From Shinella fusca (lineage in GTDB: Bacteria > Pseudomonadota > Alphaproteobacteria > Rhizobiales > Rhizobiaceae), in NCBI RefSeq assembly GCF_014203155.1, contig NZ_JACHIK010000001.1:124001-188000 (forward strand): a DNA stretch of 64,000 nt, written 5' to 3'. The notes beneath the pieces are model-generated. The model was not told the origin of the DNA. It ran no database searches and was given only the letters and a program-made list of their open reading frames with translations. The position numbers and the translations under genes are program-made. This document shows, in pieces, positions 58,600 to 64,000 of this stretch (its first letter is position 1; each line of letters begins with the position of its first letter).

Positions 58600-60405
58600 C
58601 TTCCCGGTATCTGGCGCGATCTGCGACGATTCCGCATTCGCGATAGCCGCCAGTAGCCCGCGCGTCTGCGCCGTTAGGCCACCGCCGCGCGCCAGTTGGT
58701 TGGAAAGATACGTCTGGACCGGCTTGCTCATAAGCAAGGCCCCGGCCATCCGAGGAGCGGCAAAGCCTGCTGCGGCGCCCGCAAGCATCGTCTTCGGATC
58801 GCCACCGCTAGCATACCCCGCGCCACCAAGACCAAGCAGCGCGCCGACATTTGCCCCGAGGTTCTGGGCATTGAGCCGCCCCGCTGTGCCACTATTCGGC
58901 ATTGAGCGAAGTACCGCCTCACCAGACCGTGCGAGTTCGGCAAAATCTCCCTTGCCGCGAGCATAATTCCTGCGGCCGTGCTTCGTCACCGTGGCGTTTC
59001 GGAGTTGTGCAGGTGAAATGATGCCAGATGCGGCATTCTCGCCGGCACCCGTCGCCGCCTTCTCGATAACGAGCATGTTTCGATATTGGTTTCTAACTTT
59101 GCGCCACTCTCCGAGGTCACGCGGATTGGTTCTATACAAGGAGCGCTCCATGCCGTCATCCAATGCGTTCCGTAGGCCATAAAGCGCGTCCTGCAATTGC
59201 GGGTCACTCACCGCGCCGCGCGCCATCCTGTCGAGCCTAGACCTGACGGCCTGGTAGGCGCTTCCATCGAGGCTCCCCTGTCCTAGCGTCTTGCCTAAAT
59301 CCTGTATCAGGTCCATGACGACAGGAGCGCGCCGGCTCTCAGGAACGAGAGAGGCGTATTCCCTCCATACTGCGCCCAAGTCCTGCGCAAGCTTGGTGTC
59401 AGGCGCGAGGTTGTTTCTCGATGCCAGATTGTCAAATTTCTGACCGATAGCCCGGAAGCCATCATCAATCACATCTGGCGTTGCTCGATTTGCATTGATA
59501 CCGGCGCGCTTAAGGATTGCGGACGTAAACTGCTCGCCCTGCCGTTCAATCTTGTCGGCTACCTTGCGCCCGCCAAGCTCTGCTTCTGCATACCGCAGGC
59601 GGTCATTGCCAAGGCGCTGGCCTGCGGTCGTCTCGACGCCCTCGCGGCTAAGAGAGGAAACAGCAGCTTGGCGCTCTGGGCTGGACGTGAAGGGCGAAAT
59701 GACTTTGCGCCCGGCGGCGGTGACTGCCTTCATAGCAAGCGGAAGAGCGCCGCCAATGGCCGCTCCGCCAACAGCGCCATACTTCGCGCCTTCCGTCATG
59801 CCTGAAAGTGAACCGTCAGATGACCCGGCGCCTTGAAGCGCGCCAAACCCGGCGCCCTCGGCGGCTGAAGCAAGAGACACCCTACCGAGCCCACCCCCTG
59901 CATTGATGGCACGCGCGGTAGGCGAAAGTCCTGCCTTGACGAGACCTGTAGGAAGGACAAAAGATCCACCAATCTCCGCAGCGAGGCCGGCCGAGCCGGA
60001 GCGTTCGCGCGCCTTGTTGGTGTAATCCTCCATGGCGGCGAGCTCTTCGGCATACGTCTTGTCGGTGAAGGCCGATCTAGCCGCAGCCGCAGCCTTGTTA
60101 CCTAGCCCGAACGTCACGCCGTTCGCAAACTGGTCGGCAAGGTCAGCAGTCGCAACAAGCGGCTTCTTCCACGTCGGCAGCTTGTCGAAACGGACCTGGG
60201 CGAGGCTATCGATGGTTGCCCCGCCCATCTTGTTCGACATATCGGAGAGTTCCGAGCGCAGATCCTTGGATTGCTGGCTTTCCGCTCCCGGTGCACTTTC
60301 GCCGCGTAGACGGATAATCTCATTCGCCAGGGTCTTTGCGGCGGCGACGTCGCCAGCCGCATCAGCATTCACAAGCGCGCGGGAAAGCTGTTCGATAGTT
60401 GCCAT
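58582..60405 (-). CDS. Large phage DNA-ejection / internal virion-type protein
   Basis: 607 residues. Ala/Gly-rich helical regions (GGLGRVSLASAAEGAGFGAL, GAKYGAVGGAAIGGALPL) and long charged helices, with no catalytic motif. Size, composition and place among ejection genes fit an injected virion protein of short-tailed phages. Assignment is by context. Confidence 0.65.
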   Translation of the reverse strand: MATIEQLSRALVNADAAGDVAAAKTLANEIIRLRGESAPGAESQQSKDLRSELSDMSNKMGGATIDSLAQVRFDKLPTWKKPLVATADLADQFANGVTFGLGNKAAAAARSAFTDKTYAEELAAMEDYTNKARERSGSAGLAAEIGGSFVLPTGLVKAGLSPTARAINAGGGLGRVSLASAAEGAGFGALQGAGSSDGSLSGMTEGAKYGAVGGAAIGGALPLAMKAVTAAGRKVISPFTSSPERQAAVSSLSREGVETTAGQRLGNDRLRYAEAELGGRKVADKIERQGEQFTSAILKRAGINANRATPDVIDDGFRAIGQKFDNLASRNNLAPDTKLAQDLGAVWREYASLVPESRRAPVVMDLIQDLGKTLGQGSLDGSAYQAVRSRLDRMARGAVSDPQLQDALYGLRNALDDGMERSLYRTNPRDLGEWRKVRNQYRNMLVIEKAATGAGENAASGIISPAQLRNATVTKHGRRNYARGKGDFAELARSGEAVLRSMPNSGTAGRLNAQNLGANVGALLGLGGAGYASGGDPKTMLAGAAAGFAAPRMAGALLMSKPVQTYLSNQLARGGGLTAQTRGLLAAIANAESSQIAPDTGKLLLGR

Positions 60406-60406
60406 G

Positions 60407-61369
60407 TCAGCCGCCGTATTTCTTCAGAAGGTCATCCACAGATGATCCGCCGGCACCTGACGGCTTGTAGAACGTGCCACCTCGAAGCCCTTCGGCGCGC
60501 TGGCGATTAAATTCGAGGCGTCTTTCGGCGAGGGCGCGGGCTCGCTGAAGGATGCTTTTGCGAACCTCAACGGGCTGGCCGGCAGAGCCCTGCAATTCAA
60601 GTAGGATTTTGCGCTCACCTTCAGTAGGCGCCGCCCCGAACGTAGCCTTCAGACTTGCGAGAGCCTGACCAACAATGAGATTGTCGAATTCTGCCGTTGC
60701 CGCCGAGCTTTCCTTGGAGGAGACTGCATCCGGGACCATCCAGTCGGGCAGCGCGTTGCCGAGGGCGCCACGCGTCGAAGCGAATGCCCCTTGGTTGGCT
60801 TGATCGTTGATGGAGAGAGCTTGGTCCAGCGCGGTGATAGCGTTTTCGTTGGCGGCCACCAGGTCATCAGCCTCCAGAATGGCCTTTTTATCGGTCGCCG
60901 TAAGCGGCGCCTGATCCTCACGCGGCATTTTGCCGGTCAAGATGAAGGACTGATACGCCGGATCGTCTGGCATGAGACCATTCTGCTCAGCAGCAAGCTT
61001 GCGCTGGCTATAGGGGTCGTCTTTCTGCTTGGCCGTCTGTGGCGGGGTCAGCCACTCGCCGGTATCGGTGTTGTAGAGGCTTCCGCCAGCCTGCATGAAG
61101 GCGTTCTTCGGCTTCTGCGCTTCAAGCTTCTGCTGGTAAGCCAGCTTCCACGCATCGCCCGGGCTGATAGCCCCCGCCATGACGGCCTGCGCCAGTTCCG
61201 GATTGGACGACTGGAGAAACTTCACCGTCTTGTTGTTCTGGAGCGCGCCGGCAAGGCCCTGAGCGCCGAGCGCGGCCTGTTCCGTGCCCGTCTTGCCCGA
61301 AAGCAGCCCGAGCCCCATCTGGGTCAGGCCCATGCTGTTGTTGCGCAGGAAGTCCATCGGTCCAGCCAT
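60407..61369 (-). CDS. Phage structural/ejection protein (320 aa)
   Basis: Begins MAGPMDFLRNNSMGLTQMGL; the N-terminal 70 residues are Gly/Gln/Asn-rich, and the rest is helical (EGERKILLELQGSAGQPVEV, KSILQRARALAERRLEFNRQ). The end SSVDDLLKKYGG is a short motif common in podovirus ejection proteins. Start overlaps the upstream stop by 1 bp (TAATG), so translation is coupled. Confidence 0.65.
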   Translation of the reverse strand: MAGPMDFLRNNSMGLTQMGLGLLSGKTGTEQAALGAQGLAGALQNNKTVKFLQSSNPELAQAVMAGAISPGDAWKLAYQQKLEAQKPKNAFMQAGGSLYNTDTGEWLTPPQTAKQKDDPYSQRKLAAEQNGLMPDDPAYQSFILTGKMPREDQAPLTATDKKAILEADDLVAANENAITALDQALSINDQANQGAFASTRGALGNALPDWMVPDAVSSKESSAATAEFDNLIVGQALASLKATFGAAPTEGERKILLELQGSAGQPVEVRKSILQRARALAERRLEFNRQRAEGLRGGTFYKPSGAGGSSVDDLLKKYGG

Positions 61370-62226
61370 TAGAAGAGCCCTCCAAGGAGGCCAAGGCCAG
61401 TGGTGCCGTAGCCGAGTGCGGTCAGGAACGGATTCTGGCCCGGCTGCGTCTGCGTTGACGTGCTGCCAAGCTGGCCGGCGCCCGAGGCGATAGCATTGAG
61501 CTTGCCGAGTTGCGCCCACGGTGCATTGTTCTGTTCATTGAAGATGCGCAGCTTGTCGTTCATCTGCCGCGTTGCCAGATCCTCGTCCATCGCGCCGAGT
61601 TGCATCAAGTCCGTGCCCGGCAACTTAAGCCCGCTATAGGCCGCGCCGAGGTTTTCAAGGCCGCCCTGCCCCATATTGAAGAGGCTGGTATTCGCAGCGT
61701 CACGGCGGTTCTGCCAGTTCGTGTATTCGTTCCCGACCATGCGAGAGGTCAGATCGCCGATGGTATCGCCGAGGACGCCCTGATGTGTGCCGGAGCCATA
61801 CCGACCAGCTCCGCCGGCCGACAGGTTGACCGTATCCCTTGCCGAGTCCTGCGCCTGCCGTAGCACCTCCTGAAACGCCGGGTTCGCGTTGATATCGAAC
61901 GTCGAATTGGCGATGGCGCGGGTGTTGTTGACCGCGTCCATCTGCGGAGCCGTGAAGCCGCCGTTGTTGATTACGTCCTGGTACTGACCGGACAGCCCGG
62001 CTCCACCAGCGTTGGCGTTCGCGGCCTGCCTGATCGAGCCCATGCCGGCTTGGGTGTTCGCGCTCCACGGGACGACGGTCGAGCCGGTGTAAACCGACTT
62101 CGCCCCGGTCGGGTCCGCATTGTAGGCATTCTGGGCGCCGGAAAGGCCTAACTGGAGCGCAGGCTGTGCCGCCGACCACGGTGCATTGTTCGTGGTCGTC
62201 GTTTGGGTTTTCGATCCACCGGACAT
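61369..62226 (-). CDS. Phage tail/ejection-type protein (285 aa)
   Basis: Rich in Asn, Gln, Gly and Thr; starts MSGGSKTQTTTTNNAPWSAA. The central helix-rich part reads NPAFQEVLRQAQDSARDTVN, and the C-terminus is a hydrophobic Gly-rich tail (LTALGYGTTGLGLLGGLF). Comparable short-tailed phage proteins lie beside the stabilisation protein gene. Exact role unknown. Confidence 0.65.
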   Translation of the reverse strand: MSGGSKTQTTTTNNAPWSAAQPALQLGLSGAQNAYNADPTGAKSVYTGSTVVPWSANTQAGMGSIRQAANANAGGAGLSGQYQDVINNGGFTAPQMDAVNNTRAIANSTFDINANPAFQEVLRQAQDSARDTVNLSAGGAGRYGSGTHQGVLGDTIGDLTSRMVGNEYTNWQNRRDAANTSLFNMGQGGLENLGAAYSGLKLPGTDLMQLGAMDEDLATRQMNDKLRIFNEQNNAPWAQLGKLNAIASGAGQLGSTSTQTQPGQNPFLTALGYGTTGLGLLGGLF

Positions 62227-62637
62227 TTAGATTTCCACTTCGTATGTGGTCCGAAGCTTCTTCGGAATTTTCAATGGCATGATGATGCGCTCCCATCCGT
62301 CCCGACCGTCGAAGACAAATCGGGTTGCACCGCCTTCCCGGGCGATTTTGCGGATTGCGGCCGGAAGCTCCGCGAACCATCGGCCCATGTCCTCGCCGGC
62401 AAGAACAAGGCAGCGAAGAACGGTTCCCCTCTCCCACTTCTGGAATTGGAGAACCGCCCCCATCGCTGGCACATCGTCCTCCATGGCGACCATCAGGAAC
62501 GCATTGCCGGATCGGCACATCTGCCAGAGATCGGCAGCGGAGATATCATCCCCACAGCGGTCAATAGCCTCCTGAAACCGCGCGGAAAGCTGAGGCCAGA
62601 GCGCGTCCACCTCGGCGGAATTGGCAAGCCCGATCAT
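62227..62637 (-). CDS. Phage GNAT-like small protein
   Basis: 136 residues. The pattern MIGLANSAEVDALWPQLSAR, NAFLMVAMEDDVP and LVLAGEDMGRWFAELPAAIR resembles the GNAT-like proteins encoded among podovirus structural genes, but motif A is weak, so catalysis is doubtful. Stop and start overlaps link it to its neighbours. Confidence 0.6.
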   Translation of the reverse strand: MIGLANSAEVDALWPQLSARFQEAIDRCGDDISAADLWQMCRSGNAFLMVAMEDDVPAMGAVLQFQKWERGTVLRCLVLAGEDMGRWFAELPAAIRKIAREGGATRFVFDGRDGWERIIMPLKIPKKLRTTYEVEI

Positions 62638-62987
62638 CGCGAGGTCAGCGCAAAGTTGAGCATGTAGATCACCGTCACCGTCACCCCGGAATTGCCCGTG
62701 GCGCGGATTTCGTCACCTTCGACAAGGCGCAGCGGGAGATTGTCGACGATCTTGGTTTCATTGTCCGATACGGCGCCCTGCCAGACCAGATGCTCCGTCG
62801 TGTTCACCGAATCGTACCAGTGAAGCTGGCACGTCACCGACCCGCCGTTGTCGTTGCAGAACGCAACGGAGGCCAGCGTGAGGCTGTCATCCGTAGCAGT
62901 CTCGCCAATCTTCGTGGTGGCGGTATCCGTCAAGGCCTGGGAGACAGGCACCTGAAGATTGCCGGCGTAATTGCCTTGAACGCTCAT
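62634..62987 (-). CDS. Hypothetical phage structural protein (117 aa)
   Basis: Beta-rich: NYAGNLQVPVSQALTDTATT, VTCQLHWYDSVNTTEHLVWQ, ending VIYMLNFALTSR. Its ATG overlaps the stop of the gene upstream by 4 bp and its stop overlaps the next start. Likely a head-tail or decoration component; the role is unproven. Confidence 0.65.
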   Translation of the reverse strand: MSVQGNYAGNLQVPVSQALTDTATTKIGETATDDSLTLASVAFCNDNGGSVTCQLHWYDSVNTTEHLVWQGAVSDNETKIVDNLPLRLVEGDEIRATGNSGVTVTVIYMLNFALTSR

Positions 62988-64000
62988 TGCTGCCCCGATT
63001 GCTGTGCCGAGACGTTGACACTGCTGACCACGCTCCAGTCGGCACCTGCGGGTGTCTGGAAGCGGAATTTGTGCAGTCGGCCGTCCGAGCGAAGAGGAAC
63101 CATTCCCGCGCGGTTCATCGTGCTGGCCGTGCCCCACGTCACCGCTGCACCGTTGTGAGGCCTCGTCCCGTCCGTGAGGGTATAATCCGCCGCATCGGTC
63201 TGGACGCGGGCGCCGTTGACGAAGGAACGGGCCATGCCGTCGATTTCCACGTCCGCCGTGTCGATGGTGGCGGCGAGATTGTCGCCCGAGAAGTACGCCA
63301 GCTTGTTGTCCGACGTGAAGGTCGCGAAGGTCGGCCTGCCACCGGAGAAAAGACGGCTGTCGAAAGGTTCGGCCACGTCCTCGATGCTGGCATAGAGCGT
63401 ATCGAGACCATCCCACGACAAATCGGGCGTGGCGAGCGCCACCATTTCATCCACATCGAGGTCGGTTGTACACCAGCGGTCCAACTGCCAGTCATAGCCG
63501 ATCCGCCGGCTCGATCCGTCCGCCTGTCGAAATTTCCACCAGACGATCTTCTCGAAAGGATCGGCGGCGCCCTGCACGTCCGAGAGATAGGCGCGATCCA
63601 CGTTCTCAAGAAACCACCTGTCCACCCGCTCGGCACCGATGGGCTTGCGATCCGCACCGCCGAAGAATCCGTCTTCGGACAGATAGAAGAACAGGCCGGG
63701 TCCGATAGAGACGATGGAGCGTGGCGCGACAGTGCCCTGCTTCGGATTGAGGACCGTGCGCGTGAAGGTGTACCCCGACGAGGGCGAGAACGGAAAGTAT
63801 TGCATGCCGGCGCGCTGGATGACGTAGAATCCGCCCTGCTCGCCAAAGCCGCCCATGACCTCATCGCCTTCGGGCAGCTCCTGGTAGTCCGATCCCTTCT
63901 TCTTCGGCGTCCAGTGCTCGATATCGTTGATGCCGGACCACTGGACCGTCTTCTGGCCCACCGTGCCTTCCAGATAACCGAGGACGAGGAAGTCCCCCGA
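62984..64000 (-). CDS. Phage packaged-DNA stabilisation / tail hub-like protein (partial)
   Basis: The frame runs off the right edge; 338 codons are present. Conserved-looking segments are GYLEGTVGQKTVQWSGIND, FYVIQRAGMQYFPFSPSSGY, GPGLFFYLSEDGFFGG and VWWKFRQADGSSRRIGYDWQ. They resemble beta-propeller head-completion proteins such as P22 gp10. The GTG at 63961 is internal and not the start. Confidence 0.65.
   Translation of the reverse strand, partial: SGDFLVLGYLEGTVGQKTVQWSGINDIEHWTPKKKGSDYQELPEGDEVMGGFGEQGGFYVIQRAGMQYFPFSPSSGYTFTRTVLNPKQGTVAPRSIVSIGPGLFFYLSEDGFFGGADRKPIGAERVDRWFLENVDRAYLSDVQGAADPFEKIVWWKFRQADGSSRRIGYDWQLDRWCTTDLDVDEMVALATPDLSWDGLDTLYASIEDVAEPFDSRLFSGGRPTFATFTSDNKLAYFSGDNLAATIDTADVEIDGMARSFVNGARVQTDAADYTLTDGTRPHNGAAVTWGTASTMNRAGMVPLRSDGRLHKFRFQTPAGADWSVVSSVNVSAQQSGQQ

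Larger units (their letters stand above)
50859..64000. mobile_element. Prophage, left end (podovirus-like late region)
   Basis: From the tRNA remnant at 50859 to the right edge. Virion and lysis genes run leftward, with rightward cargo genes between them. The order, reading right to left, is DNA stabilisation protein, several ejection/tail proteins, tail hydrolase, tail fibre, fibre assembly, endolysin, spanins. No terminase, portal, capsid, repressor or integrase is visible; these must lie to the right. Confidence 0.9.

Overview
The window is GC-rich chromosomal DNA from a member of the Rhizobiaceae (Ensifer/Sinorhizobium, Shinella or Rhizobium type). The basis is the FnrN-like regulator, aerobic-type cob genes with rhizobial gene order, rhizobial intergenic mosaic-type palindromes, DUF1127 small proteins and overall codon usage. 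The genus cannot be fixed from sequence reading alone. There are no rRNA genes, CRISPR arrays or intact tRNA genes.

Layout. 1-0.8 kb: the end of an Fnr-type regulator and an L,D-transpeptidase. 0.9-5.5 kb: a tightly overlapping minus-strand operon cobE-cobA-cobB-cobC-cobD. 5.8-14.1 kb: a TSUP permease, then the minus-strand operon cobU-cobW-cobN-GFA gene-cobO, led by a cobalamin riboswitch (13.77-14.07 kb). cobN carries two in-frame 154-bp palindromic elements. 14.4-17.6 kb: a TolA-like coiled-coil protein and cobQ. 18.7-21.9 kb: a glycine betaine/proline betaine-type ABC transporter (binding protein, permease, ATPase). 22.1-26.5 kb: a betaine-homocysteine methyltransferase-type gene, an aminotransferase with its YheO-type regulator, and a LysR gene divergent from a DUF1127 gene. 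26.8-30.9 kb: an ECF sigma/VWA protein pair, a phosphodiester glycosidase-like protein and a double [4Fe-4S] protein.

30.2-41.0 kb is the most interesting part: a corrinoid-dependent demethylation and C1 cluster. It encodes a non-pyrrolysine MttB-family methyltransferase, its corrinoid protein, a DUF1638 protein, a formyltransferase-like protein, a 'virulence factor' domain protein, a zinc/iron-finger MTHFR C-terminal-type protein, a MetF-type methylenetetrahydrofolate reductase, a methyl-THF:corrinoid methyltransferase and an ASKHA/[2Fe-2S] corrinoid activator (RACo type). With the betaine transporter, the BHMT-type enzyme, the B12 synthesis genes and a GbdR-like GATase1/AraC regulator at 43.7 kb, this reads as one module: import a quaternary amine, move its methyl group through B12 to tetrahydrofolate, and oxidise it. 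Several of its enzymes share unusual Gly/Arg-rich tails.

41.2-50.7 kb: a second LysR/DUF1127 divergent pair, a GNAT protein, the GbdR-like regulator, two paralogous double-receiver proteins (one with GGDEF output), a small secreted protein, a large MscS-type channel and a DUF924 protein. 50.86 kb to the right edge: the left end of a short-tailed (podovirus-like) prophage integrated in a tRNA-Lys(CTT) gene, whose 3' half remains at 50859-50906. Late genes run leftward (DNA stabilisation protein, ejection and tail proteins, tail hydrolase, tail fibre, assembly protein, endolysin, overlapping spanins, XhlA-like membrane proteins). Rightward cargo genes sit between them (HNH endonuclease, NeuD-like acetyltransferase, lipoprotein, two-TM protein). 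The integrase must lie beyond the window.
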